A DNA stretch of 6,766 nucleotides from Ferruginibacter sp. (GCA_025362765.1 JANYFI010000450.1:1-6766); one strand, 5' to 3'; counted from the stretch's first letter, positions 1-6,122 are shown. Made by a program: numbers and translations. The notes: generated by a model from the sequence alone, not told the origin.

Positions 1-14
1 TGAGTGTCTTGTAC

Positions 15-35
15 ACGTTCAACGTTGTACGTTTG
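15..35. repeat. Three tandem 7-bp units beginning ACGTT
   Basis: ACGTT occurs at 15, 22 and 29, exactly seven bases apart (units ACGTTCA, ACGTTGT, ACGTTTG). The block lies just downstream of the stop of the minus-strand gene that ends at 58. Part of it also forms a weak quasi-palindrome (GTACA at 11-15 against TGTAC at 26-30), but there is no T-tract, so it is not a convincing terminator. The rest of 1-57 shows no gene. The array may continue beyond the left edge. Confidence 0.5.
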
Positions 36-57
36 TTGTCCGCGATCCTACATTTGT

Positions 58-1215
58 TTATTCCACCTCAAACAAAAGCAACTGCGTTTTTTCAAAAGCG
101 TTAAAATTATTGTCGGATATAAACAACAGCGATTTGTGGCCATTGGGTAAATCGGGACCAAAAGTAACACCTTCAATATTATCTATATAAATTCCAAGGT
201 TGTCCATATTCAGCAATAATTTTTTTGGAGCCGGGGTAAAGTATTTGCCGGCATTCATCAACGGTTGGTTGGTTACATCCGTTGCTTCGGTTAAATCCGT
301 CAAAAAGACTTTGATGGTGCATGACAATCTGCCGGTAGAAAAGGAACGCTCTATTGTCAGCAACTGGTTGTTACCGATTGATAAAATATCCGAAATACCA
401 TTTATTTTAAAAGCATTTGTGGGACTGGCCGGGTAGGCAACCGGTTCTAATTTGTAGGCATACTGTGCCGTATTTTGTTTGCTGGTAACATCGAATTTTA
501 ATATTCTTACAAAGGCGTTGTTGTCTGTAACATCGGCCCTTGGCCCATCTTCATACAGCGGTTCTTCCACATTTACAAACATCGTTTTATAATTATCCGC
601 AAAGCTTAATCCTTCCAGCACCCCATTTTGCCTGGGGCCTTTTTCTGTTGCGTGCATTACCAGGTTGGGCGGCAGGGCAAAACTATCTTTATAGTGTCCA
701 TCCGGTGAAACCGTTATAACAGAAGGGTTTTCCAATACGGTATCTTTTGTATCTACAATTCTTTCACCCTCGCTACTCCAAACCAATTGGTTGCTTATTG
801 GGTTATACCGCATTGCTTCAGGGTCGGGTGTATGTGCAGGATTTTTTCTGCTATCCGGGTAAGATGCTCCGTTTGGCTGTAATAACTCATGTACACCTGT
901 AAAATAAATACTATCAATGCCTCTCTGGGTAAAATCAATTTTTGCAGTATAAAAACGTGCTGCATTGATGGCGCTTCGGTCGTCGCTGATAAGGTAATAT
1001 ATTTTATTTACTGCGTCGTAATCAATGCCCGACAAGCCGCCAACCGTTGTATTATTATAGGGTAAATTATAAGGCACATCTTTTTCTCCTAAAAAACGAA
1101 GCGCATGTATTGAGTGCGGCGCGGCACCAACGGGGAGCTTTTTTGATGGCGAACAGCAAACCAATAAACTGGCGCAGAGTACTATGGAAACCCGGTATAT
1201 ATTGAATAAATGCAT
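58..1215 (-). CDS. Exported esterase-like activity of phytase family protein (probable lipoprotein)
   Basis: The 385-residue product resembles the 'esterase-like activity of phytase' family (PF13449 type), predicted beta-propeller-like exported proteins whose substrate is usually unknown. Visible family motifs are GGLSGID (residues 59-65), SDDR (77-80), DPEAMRY (131-137), LEGLS (200-204), LLTIERSF (285-292), NIEGVTFGP (346-354) and SDNNFN (367-372). The start at 1215 is chosen because it gives a clean export signal: a short N-region, a hydrophobic stretch near residues 9-19, then Cys20-Cys21-Ser-Pro. The longer in-frame start at 1305 would place a second hydrophobic stretch in front. The Cys pair suggests a lipoprotein, but the lipobox is imperfect (Leu-Val-Cys before Cys21) and no acidic surface-export signal follows. 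It is transcribed divergently from the thiolase gene. Function beyond the family is not known; phytase activity should not be assumed. Confidence 0.82.
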   Translation of the reverse strand: MHLFNIYRVSIVLCASLLVCCSPSKKLPVGAAPHSIHALRFLGEKDVPYNLPYNNTTVGGLSGIDYDAVNKIYYLISDDRSAINAARFYTAKIDFTQRGIDSIYFTGVHELLQPNGASYPDSRKNPAHTPDPEAMRYNPISNQLVWSSEGERIVDTKDTVLENPSVITVSPDGHYKDSFALPPNLVMHATEKGPRQNGVLEGLSFADNYKTMFVNVEEPLYEDGPRADVTDNNAFVRILKFDVTSKQNTAQYAYKLEPVAYPASPTNAFKINGISDILSIGNNQLLTIERSFSTGRLSCTIKVFLTDLTEATDVTNQPLMNAGKYFTPAPKKLLLNMDNLGIYIDNIEGVTFGPDLPNGHKSLLFISDNNFNAFEKTQLLLFEVE

Positions 1216-1322
1216 AGCTACTGTTGAAATGTAAAGTTGCGAAAATAGTATGAAAGTAATGGAAAGCCATTTAAATTGTACTGACAGCAGGCGCATAACA
1301 TCCAAAAAAATAATGGATTATC

Positions 1323-1335
1323 TTTACCGGGTAAA
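1323..1335. promoter_or_regulatory. Palindrome TTTACC-G-GGTAAA ahead of the thiolase gene
   Basis: This is a perfect 6-bp inverted repeat around a central G, ending 12 bases before the thiolase ATG. A weak -7-like sequence (TATCTTTA, one mismatch to TAnnTTTG, at 1319-1326) overlaps its left arm, so a bound protein could block transcription or initiation. A similar palindrome lies upstream of the E1 beta gene. Operator function is inference; the site could equally form a small hairpin in the leader. Confidence 0.3.
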
Positions 1336-1347
1336 CGAAAAAAGCAT

Positions 1348-2526
1348 ATGACGGAAGTATATATTATCTCAGCGGTTCGCACGCCAATAGGCAGTTTTGG
1401 GGGATCATTAAAAGGCTTCACCGCAACCCAATTGGGAGCAATTGCAATTAAAGCTGCTGTTGAAAAAGCAGGTATTTCTCCATCCATGGTAAATGATGTG
1501 TTGATGGGAGCTGTTATACAAGCCAATCTTGGGCAGGCGCCTGCCAGGCAGGCTGCAAAATTTGCCGGTTTGCCTAACGAAGTCAATTGTACCACCATTA
1601 ATAAAGTTTGCGCAAGTGGTATGAAGGCGATTGCGCAGGCGGTACAAAGCATTCTGTTGGGCGATGCGGATATTGTGGTGGCGGGAGGAATGGAAAGTAT
1701 GAGTAATGTGCCTTACTATGCTGATGCAATGCGCTGGGGAAATAAATACGGCAACGTAACCATGATTGATGGCCTTGCCAAAGATGGATTAACAGATGTG
1801 TATGATGGCAAGGCAATGGGCATGGCTGCAGAGTTATGCGCCGCCACCTGCGGCGTTACCCGGCAGGACCAGGATGCTTTTGCTATTGAAAGTTATCACC
1901 GGTCGCAGGCTGCCGTAAATGAAGGCAGGTTTGACAATGAAATTGTGCCGGTGACTATTCCTCAAAGACAGGGCGATGCTGTTTTATTTACTAAAGATGA
2001 AGAACCCTTCAATGTAGTCTTTGATAAAATCGCCGGCTTAAAAGGCGCCTTTATCAAAGATGGAACTGTAACTGCAGCCAATGCTTCTACCATGAATGAC
2101 GGCGCGGCAGCATTGGTATTAATGAGCAAAGAAAAAGCAATAGCACTTGGACTAACCCCCATTGCGAAAATAGTAAGCTATGCGGATGCGGAACAGGCCC
2201 CGGAATGGTTTACCACTACACCTTCCATTGCAGTGCCAAAGGCCGTTGCCAAAGCGGGATTGAAAATGGAGGATATTAGTTTCTGGGAACTCAACGAAGC
2301 TTTTAGTGTGGTGGGGATTGAAAACAGCCGCCGCATGAATTTAGATCCTTCTACTGTTAACGTCAATGGTGGCGCTGTTTCGCTTGGCCACCCATTGGGA
2401 TGTAGCGGCGCACGTATAATTGTTACGCTCATCAATGTATTAAAACAACGCAATGCTAAATACGGTGTTGCGGGCATTTGCAATGGCGGTGGTGGCGCCT
2501 CAGCCATGGTAATTGAAAACCTTTAA
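1348..2526 (+). CDS. Acetyl-CoA acetyltransferase (thiolase II family)
   Basis: The 392-residue product is a full-length thiolase, which reversibly condenses two acetyl-CoA into acetoacetyl-CoA or cleaves the latter. Catalytic residues are all present: nucleophile Cys88 in [10 protein letters not shown], Asn316 in the NEAF motif, His348 in [16 protein letters not shown], and Cys378 in [12 protein letters not shown]. Their spacing matches bacterial biosynthetic thiolases. The sequence around DGLTDVY (147-152) and [22 protein letters not shown] (238-259) resembles the mitochondrial ACAT1 type, favouring acetoacetyl-CoA over long-chain substrates; a broader 3-ketoacyl-CoA thiolase role cannot be excluded. 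The ATG at 1348 fits the family N-terminus ([14 protein letters not shown]). No beta-oxidation or polyhydroxybutyrate partner gene lies beside it. The gene is monocistronic here: divergent from the gene on its left and separated by a hairpin and 369 bases from the next. Confidence 0.95.
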   Translation: MTEVYIISAVRTPIGSFGGSLKGFTATQLGAIAIKAAVEKAGISPSMVNDVLMGAVIQANLGQAPARQAAKFAGLPNEVNCTTINKVCASGMKAIAQAVQSILLGDADIVVAGGMESMSNVPYYADAMRWGNKYGNVTMIDGLAKDGLTDVYDGKAMGMAAELCAATCGVTRQDQDAFAIESYHRSQAAVNEGRFDNEIVPVTIPQRQGDAVLFTKDEEPFNVVFDKIAGLKGAFIKDGTVTAANASTMNDGAAALVLMSKEKAIALGLTPIAKIVSYADAEQAPEWFTTTPSIAVPKAVAKAGLKMEDISFWELNEAFSVVGIENSRRMNLDPSTVNVNGGAVSLGHPLGCSGARIIVTLINVLKQRNAKYGVAGICNGGGGASAMVIENL

Positions 2527-2554
2527 CACGTATGATATAAATGAAGTTGGATTA

Positions 2555-2592
2555 TACAAAGTGTCTTTTATGTAAACAAAAGACACTTTGTA
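2555..2592 (+). terminator. Perfect 15-bp inverted repeat, probable terminator hairpin after the thiolase gene
   Basis: The arms TACAAAGTGTCTTTT (2555-2569) and AAAAGACACTTTGTA (2578-2592) are exactly complementary around an 8-base loop. It starts 28 bases after the thiolase stop, the expected place for a terminator or a 3' mRNA stabiliser. No T-tract follows the stem on the plus strand; the run of T is inside the left arm, so it differs from a classical intrinsic terminator. It could also be a protein-binding palindrome. Confidence 0.55.
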
Positions 2593-2721
2593 AGGTGGTG
2601 TTTCTGTAGAATTTAAAGCGGGAATTTTTAGTAAGAGTTTATAAGGTATCGAAAGATAAGACTTTTTGACAAAAAAATTATACTTAAATAATTTACATTG
2701 AAAAATTGTGATAGAGATTAA

Positions 2722-2731
2722 TACCCGGGTA
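2722..2731. promoter_or_regulatory. Palindrome TACCCGGGTA upstream of the E1 beta gene
   Basis: This perfect 10-bp palindrome is a GC-rich island in AT-rich sequence, about 90 bases upstream of the -33 element of the E1 beta promoter. It shares the half-site GGGTAAA with the palindrome at 1323-1335 ahead of the thiolase gene. It may be an operator, but GGGTAAA also occurs several times inside the gene at 58-1215, so chance is possible. Confidence 0.25.
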
Positions 2732-2822
2732 AAATGAAACAGTCATTTTTCACGTAAATTTCCTTTCAATTGTTATAATGCAAAAGCGTGGCGATGCGGC
2801 ATAGGTTTTAAACAGAAGCTGA

Positions 2823-2854
2823 TTTGCTGATATGGTTACTATGAGATAAATTTG
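2823..2854 (+). promoter_or_regulatory. Bacteroidota housekeeping promoter for the E1 beta gene
   Basis: A -33 element TTTG (2823-2826) is followed after 20 bases by TAAATTTG (2847-2854), a full match to the Bacteroidota -7 consensus TAnnTTTG with normal spacing. Transcription would begin near 2860, giving a leader of about 35 bases that is A-rich and lacks a clear Shine-Dalgarno site, as usual in this phylum. This is the best promoter match in the window. Confidence 0.72.
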
Positions 2855-2895
2855 CTAATTAAAAGATAAAATTCATACAATAAATAAACAAATAC

Positions 2896-3879
2896 ATGCG
2901 ACAAATTGCTTTTAGAGAAGCCCTGAGGGAAGCTATGCAGGAAGAGATGAGAAGGGATGAAAGGGTATTTTTAATGGGAGAAGAAGTGGCAGAATACAAT
3001 GGCGCTTACAAAGTAAGCCAGGGTATGCTGGATGAATTTGGTGAGAAAAGAATAATCGATACGCCTATTGCTGAACTTGGTTTTGCCGGTATCGCAGTTG
3101 GTGCAGCACAAAATGGGTTAAGGCCAATAGTAGAATTTATGACCTGGAACTTTGCCGTGTTGCCTTTAGATCAAATTTTAAATACGGCCTCTAAAATGCT
3201 GGCGATGAGTGGCGGACAGGTTGGTTGTCCCATTGTTTTTCGTGGGCCAAATGGAAGTGCCGGCCAATTGGGTGCACAGCATAGTACCGCATTTGAATCG
3301 ATGTATGCCAATATACCGGGATTAAAAGTAATTTCTGTTAGCAATCCATACGATGCAAAAGGGTTGTTGAAAAGCGCCATCCGCGATGATGATCCGGTTA
3401 TGTTTATGGAATGTGAAGTAATGTATGGCGAAAAGGGAGATGTTCCCGAAGAAGAATATCTATTGCCCATCGGTAAGGCATTTATAAAAAGAGCCGGCAA
3501 AGATGTAACCATCGTATCATTTAATAAAATGATGAAGGTAGCGTTATCTGCCGCGGAAGAATTGGCAAAGGAAGGTATCGAAGCTGAAGTAATTGACCTG
3601 GCTACGATTCGCCCGCTGGATTGGTTTACTATATTGGAAAGCGTAAAAAAGACCAACAGGCTGGTGATTGTGGAAGAGCAATGGCCTTTTGCCTCGGTAT
3701 CTTCAGAAATTACCTATCGCATACAAAAAGAAGGTTTCGATTACCTGGACGCACCTATCCGCAGAATAACTTCTGCCGACGCACCGATGCATTATGCACC
3801 TAATTTAGTAGCACTGTATTTGCCCAATGTTGAAAGAACAGTGAAGCTTGTAAAGGAAGTAATGTATCTTAAAAAATAA
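2896..3879 (+). CDS. pdhB: Pyruvate dehydrogenase E1 component, beta subunit
   Basis: The 327-residue product is a full-length E1 beta subunit. With an E1 alpha partner it forms the thiamine-diphosphate enzyme that decarboxylates pyruvate and acetylates the lipoyl group of E2, feeding acetyl-CoA into the cycle. Seen: [16 protein letters not shown] (28-43), the cofactor-activating Glu60 in [34 protein letters not shown] (114-130), [19 protein letters not shown] (160-178) and the C-terminal transketolase-type domain from about 190 with ATIRPLD (236-242). [14 protein letters not shown] and the MYG and RPLD motifs are closer to pyruvate than to branched-chain E1 beta, though annotation by sequence alone leaves slight doubt. 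The gene has its own promoter and terminator and no E1 alpha, E2 or E3 gene on either side, so the alpha subunit must come from elsewhere in the genome. Confidence 0.94.
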   Translation: MRQIAFREALREAMQEEMRRDERVFLMGEEVAEYNGAYKVSQGMLDEFGEKRIIDTPIAELGFAGIAVGAAQNGLRPIVEFMTWNFAVLPLDQILNTASKMLAMSGGQVGCPIVFRGPNGSAGQLGAQHSTAFESMYANIPGLKVISVSNPYDAKGLLKSAIRDDDPVMFMECEVMYGEKGDVPEEEYLLPIGKAFIKRAGKDVTIVSFNKMMKVALSAAEELAKEGIEAEVIDLATIRPLDWFTILESVKKTNRLVIVEEQWPFASVSSEITYRIQKEGFDYLDAPIRRITSADAPMHYAPNLVALYLPNVERTVKLVKEVMYLKK

Positions 3880-3899
3880 AAAATATTTTTAATGATAAT

Positions 3900-3928
3900 A
3901 AGGCCCGAAGATTTTCTCCGGGCTTTTT
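3900..3928 (+). terminator. Intrinsic terminator after pdhB
   Basis: GCCCG (3903-3907) pairs with CGGGC (3919-3923), extended outward by a G-U and two A-U pairs, around an 11-base loop; the right arm runs directly into a five-T tract ending at 3928. It begins about 20 bases after the stop codon and separates pdhB from the response regulator. Confidence 0.85.
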
Positions 3929-3982
3929 CATTTTTATAAAAAAATGTAAATGTACCCTTACCTTTTACGGAACACAAATCAT

Positions 3983-3990
3983 TAATTTTG
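3983..3990 (+). promoter_or_regulatory. Candidate -7 element for the response regulator gene
   Basis: TAATTTTG is a full match to TAnnTTTG and lies 52 bases before the chosen ATG. The -33 region is weak: only TTTA at 3964-3967, with spacing shorter than usual. A second, poorer candidate (CATATTTG, 4007-4014) lies within the inverted repeat downstream, with TTTG at 3987-3990 as its possible -33. Either supports a start at 4043 and not at 4004. Confidence 0.42.
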
Positions 3991-4002
3991 TTAACACTTT
4001 TG

Positions 4003-4018
4003 GATGCATATTTGCATC
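4003..4018. promoter_or_regulatory. Inverted repeat GATGCA-N4-TGCATC in the regulator leader
   Basis: A perfect 6-bp inverted repeat with a 4-base spacer lies 24 bases before the regulator ATG, downstream of the -7 candidate. It might be an operator or a small leader hairpin. A related inverted repeat (TTGCAT-N9-ATGCAA) lies upstream of the signal peptidase gene. Function is unproven, and a repeat this short can arise by chance. Confidence 0.3.
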
Positions 4019-4042
4019 TGCCAAAATAAAATAGACTACACT

Positions 4043-5206
4043 ATGGCAAATATTTTGATTATTGATGATGAAAAGGCTATCCGCAAAACCCTTTCGGAAA
4101 TTTTAAGTTATGAAGGCTATAAAATTGATGAAGCGGCTGAAGGAGAAGAGGGACTAAAGAAATTTAGCAGCACTACGTATGATGTAGTACTGTGTGATAT
4201 TAAAATGCCTAAAATGGATGGCCTGGAGTTTTTGGAAAAAGCCAGGGAACTCAACAGTGATGTGCCCATCATTGTAATTAGCGGACACGGCAATATTGAA
4301 ACAGCCGTAGAAGCTGTAAAAAAAGGGGCTTTTGATTACATCAGTAAACCACCTGATTTGAACCGCCTGTTAATCACGTTGCGCAATGCGCTTGACAAGC
4401 AAACGTTGGTTACGGAAACCAAGGTACTGAAGCGTAAAGTGGCCAGGGTGCAGGAAATGGTGGGAAACGGTCCTGGCATTAAAGCTATAAAAGATACCAT
4501 TGAAAAAGTGGCACCAACTGAAGCCAGGGTATTGGTTACCGGAGAAAATGGTGTAGGAAAGGAATTGGTGGCAAGGTGGATACATGAAAAAAGTAACCGA
4601 AGCACAGGACCAATGGTAGAAGTTAACTGTGCCGCCATACCCAGTGAACTAATAGAAAGTGAATTGTTTGGTCATGAAAAAGGTTCTTTTACGTCGGCCA
4701 TTAAACAACGCATTGGCAAGTTTGAGCAGGCCAATGGCGGTACGTTGTTTTTAGATGAAATTGGCGACATGAGTCTTGGTGCGCAGGCCAAGGTATTGCG
4801 TGCGCTGCAGGAAGGAAAGATTACCAGGGTGGGGGCGGATAAAGATATCAATGTAGATGTAAGGGTGATTGCCGCTACCAACAAAGATCTATTGAAAGAA
4901 GTAGAAGATAAAAATTTCCGCCTCGATTTATATCACAGGTTGGGGGTTATCATAATACATGTACCATCGTTGAATGAGCGCAGGGAAGATATTCCTGATT
5001 TAGTAGATTACTACCTGGAAAAAATTGCAGATGAATACGGGCAGCCCAAAAAAGCCATTGATAAAAATGCCCTGGAAATGTTAACCGATTATAACTGGAC
5101 AGGTAATATACGTGAATTAAGGAATGTGGTGGAAAGGCTTATTATTTTATCAGGCAAAAATATATCATCGGATGATGTAACAAATTACGTGTTACCCAGA
5201 CAATAG
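4043..5206 (+). CDS. Sigma-54-dependent (NtrC-type) response regulator lacking a DNA-binding domain
   Basis: The 387-residue product has an N-terminal receiver domain (about 3-118: acidic Asp8/Asp9, phosphoacceptor Asp52 in CDIKMP, Ser80, Lys102), a linker to about 140, and a sigma-54 AAA+ domain (about 142-370). The AAA+ part shows Walker A GENGVGKE (167-174), ELFGHEKGSFTSA (207-219) with the sigma-54 loop as GSFTSA, Walker B TLFLDEIG (234-241), arginines in FRLDLYHRL (292-300) and sensor II GNIRELRNVVERL (354-366). The protein ends about 20 residues later, where relatives carry a Fis-type helix-turn-helix, so it is shorter than the usual 440-470. It should respond to a histidine kinase and remodel sigma-54 RNA polymerase, perhaps without binding DNA itself. 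Start 4043 is preferred over 4004: it gives the receiver-typical N-terminus MANILIIDDE. No kinase gene is adjacent. An alpha/beta hydrolase gene follows after 6 bases. Confidence 0.92.
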   Translation: MANILIIDDEKAIRKTLSEILSYEGYKIDEAAEGEEGLKKFSSTTYDVVLCDIKMPKMDGLEFLEKARELNSDVPIIVISGHGNIETAVEAVKKGAFDYISKPPDLNRLLITLRNALDKQTLVTETKVLKRKVARVQEMVGNGPGIKAIKDTIEKVAPTEARVLVTGENGVGKELVARWIHEKSNRSTGPMVEVNCAAIPSELIESELFGHEKGSFTSAIKQRIGKFEQANGGTLFLDEIGDMSLGAQAKVLRALQEGKITRVGADKDINVDVRVIAATNKDLLKEVEDKNFRLDLYHRLGVIIIHVPSLNERREDIPDLVDYYLEKIADEYGQPKKAIDKNALEMLTDYNWTGNIRELRNVVERLIILSGKNISSDDVTNYVLPRQ

Positions 5207-5212
5207 AACTCC

Positions 5213-5851
5213 ATGAAAAAAATATACTGCATTAGCGGCCTCGGCGCTGATGAACGGGCTTTTGAACGTTTACAGATTAACGGTTATGAGATTGTTTCGT
5301 TGCCTTGGTTACTACCCGAAAAGAATGAAACAATTGCAAAATATGCACGGCGAATGAGTGCAGGCATCACCGGCGAAAACCCTGTGTTGATGGGCCTTTC
5401 TTTTGGCGGTATGATGAGTATCGAAATAGCGAAACTTGTCAACGCTCAAAAAGTAATTTTAATTTCCAGTATAAAATCAGCAAGTGAATTACCTGTATGG
5501 CTGAAGTTGTCAGGCAAACTCAGGCTCAATAAAATGTTGCCTATGCGTTCCTTTAAGGTAATGGAACCTATACAAAATATTTTTTTAGGAGCTGTTGGCG
5601 AGGATGAAAAAGCCATGGCCCGCTCTTACAGAAAAAATGCGCCGCAGCAATATACTGACTGGGCTATTAATGAAGTGCTGCACTGGCGCAATACATGGCA
5701 GCCAGCCTCCTTGTTTCACATTCATGGCGATAATGATAGAATGTTTCCTATTAAATATGTTTCACCCACACATGTAGTGAAAGGTGGCGGTCATTTTATG
5801 ATCATGAACAAGGCGGCTGAAGTAAGTGCAGCAATCAATGAAATTATGTAA
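5213..5851 (+). CDS. Small alpha/beta hydrolase
   Basis: The 212-residue product has a compact alpha/beta-hydrolase fold. The N-terminal strand and oxyanion turn KIYCISGLGADERAF lie at 3-17. The nucleophile elbow GLSFGG (61-66) gives Ser63; the acid is most likely Asp175 in HGDNDRMFP (171-179), and the base His194 in GGGHF. A short helical insert (about 90-160) acts as the lid. There is no signal peptide, so it is cytoplasmic. Substrate is not predictable: esterase, lipase-like or thioesterase roles all fit. The ATG lies 6 bases after the regulator stop with no promoter between them, so the two genes are probably one operon. Whether the hydrolase is functionally linked to the regulator is unknown. 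Confidence 0.88.
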   Translation: MKKIYCISGLGADERAFERLQINGYEIVSLPWLLPEKNETIAKYARRMSAGITGENPVLMGLSFGGMMSIEIAKLVNAQKVILISSIKSASELPVWLKLSGKLRLNKMLPMRSFKVMEPIQNIFLGAVGEDEKAMARSYRKNAPQQYTDWAINEVLHWRNTWQPASLFHIHGDNDRMFPIKYVSPTHVVKGGGHFMIMNKAAEVSAAINEIM

Positions 5852-5951
5852 GGTGATTATCGGTATGTTCATTGCCAACACTTTCTGCAGGCGGGATAAC
5901 AAGGCTGTCATGGATTTAAAACACCAGTGTTCTGCCTGCAGCAGCGGATAA
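5838..5951 (+). CDS. Doubtful 37-residue ORF with hydrophobic N-terminus and Cys-rich tail
   Basis: An ATG at 5838, overlapping the last 14 bases of the hydrolase gene in another frame, opens 37 codons to TAA at 5949-5951. The product begins MKLCKVIIGMFIANTFC, a charged then hydrophobic segment like a short export signal, and ends in a Cys-containing tail (DLKHQCSACSSG). I do not recognise a family. Such overlapping starts are common in translational coupling, but an ORF this short can occur by chance and it coincides with an inverted repeat. It may be a small secreted peptide, a remnant of one, or nothing. Confidence 0.22.
   Translation: MKLCKVIIGMFIANTFCRRDNKAVMDLKHQCSACSSG
5885..5941. repeat. 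Long-range inverted repeat CTGCAGGC / GCCTGCAG after the hydrolase gene
   Basis: CTGCAGGC (5885-5892) is complementary to GCCTGCAG (5934-5941). Counting G-U pairs, the stem can extend inward to about 14 pairs (5885-5898 with 5928-5941), leaving a loop of about 29 bases. It starts 33 bases after the hydrolase stop. There is no T-tract, so it is a poor intrinsic terminator. CTGCAG followed shortly by GGATAA also occurs twice in direct orientation (5885-5899 and 5936-5951). Confidence 0.45.
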
Positions 5952-6061
5952 ACTGCCACAATAGTGCATCAAAGCTTCACGACCGATACAATTCAATTTC
6001 AGTTGATATCTTTTGTTGATTCGATTGTTATACTTTACTGTTAAACATTTGAAAACATTTT

Positions 6062-6082
6062 TTGCATAAAACCGCAATGCAA
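6062..6082. promoter_or_regulatory. Inverted repeat TTGCAT-N9-ATGCAA upstream of the signal peptidase gene
   Basis: A 6-bp perfect inverted repeat with a 9-base spacer lies 12 bases before the -7 candidate, in the region where the -33 element would be expected. Just upstream, AAACATTT is repeated at 6043-6050 and 6053-6060, ten bases (one helical turn) apart. These may be regulatory, but the evidence is position and symmetry only. Confidence 0.25.
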
Positions 6083-6094
6083 CTGTAATTATGG

Positions 6095-6102
6095 TATTTT
6101 TG
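6095..6102 (+). promoter_or_regulatory. Candidate -7 element for the signal peptidase gene
   Basis: TATTTTTG fully matches TAnnTTTG and ends 20 bases before the ATG at 6123, giving a very short leader. No TTG or TTTG stands at the usual distance upstream; the nearest TTTG (6061-6064) is 30 bases away. The promoter may therefore be weak or depend on another factor. Confidence 0.45.
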
Positions 6103-6122
6103 GCCCTGATAAAATTTTACTT

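Larger units (their letters stand above)
2527..2895. other. Intergenic region between thiolase and E1 beta genes
   Basis: This 369-base AT-rich stretch contains no convincing ORF on either strand. It holds, in order, a perfect 15-bp hairpin just after the thiolase stop, a 10-bp palindrome centred on CCCGGG, and a consensus Bacteroidota promoter close to the E1 beta start. Between them, roughly 2595-2720 and 2735-2820, I see nothing assignable. The length leaves room for a small RNA, but no direct sign of one was seen. Confidence 0.6.

Noticed and set aside
1216..1305. Longer in-frame start for the minus-strand phytase-like gene at 1305
   Set aside because: It would add 30 residues containing a second hydrophobic stretch ahead of a complete signal peptide that starts at 1215, and would use up most of the divergent promoter region.
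1218..1652. 144-codon minus-strand ORF opposite the thiolase start
   Set aside because: It is antisense to a certain thiolase gene, has no recognisable domain and is explained as a shadow frame.
3171..3656. 161-codon minus-strand ORF opposite pdhB
   Set aside because: It is antisense to conserved E1 beta coding sequence and shows no family features.
4004..4042. Upstream ATG at 4004 for the response regulator
   Set aside because: It adds 13 residues (MHICICQNKIDYT) not typical of receiver domains and lies within an inverted repeat and possible promoter; 4043 gives the standard N-terminus.
4336..4638. 100-codon minus-strand ORF opposite the AAA+ domain
   Set aside because: Shadow of the regulator coding frame; no motif or own promoter seen.
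3880..6122. Sigma-54 (-24/-12) promoter near the regulator or the genes after it
   Set aside because: I looked for TGGCAC-N5-TTGC-like sites upstream of the regulator and signal peptidase genes and found no acceptable match with the GG and GC pairs at the right spacing.
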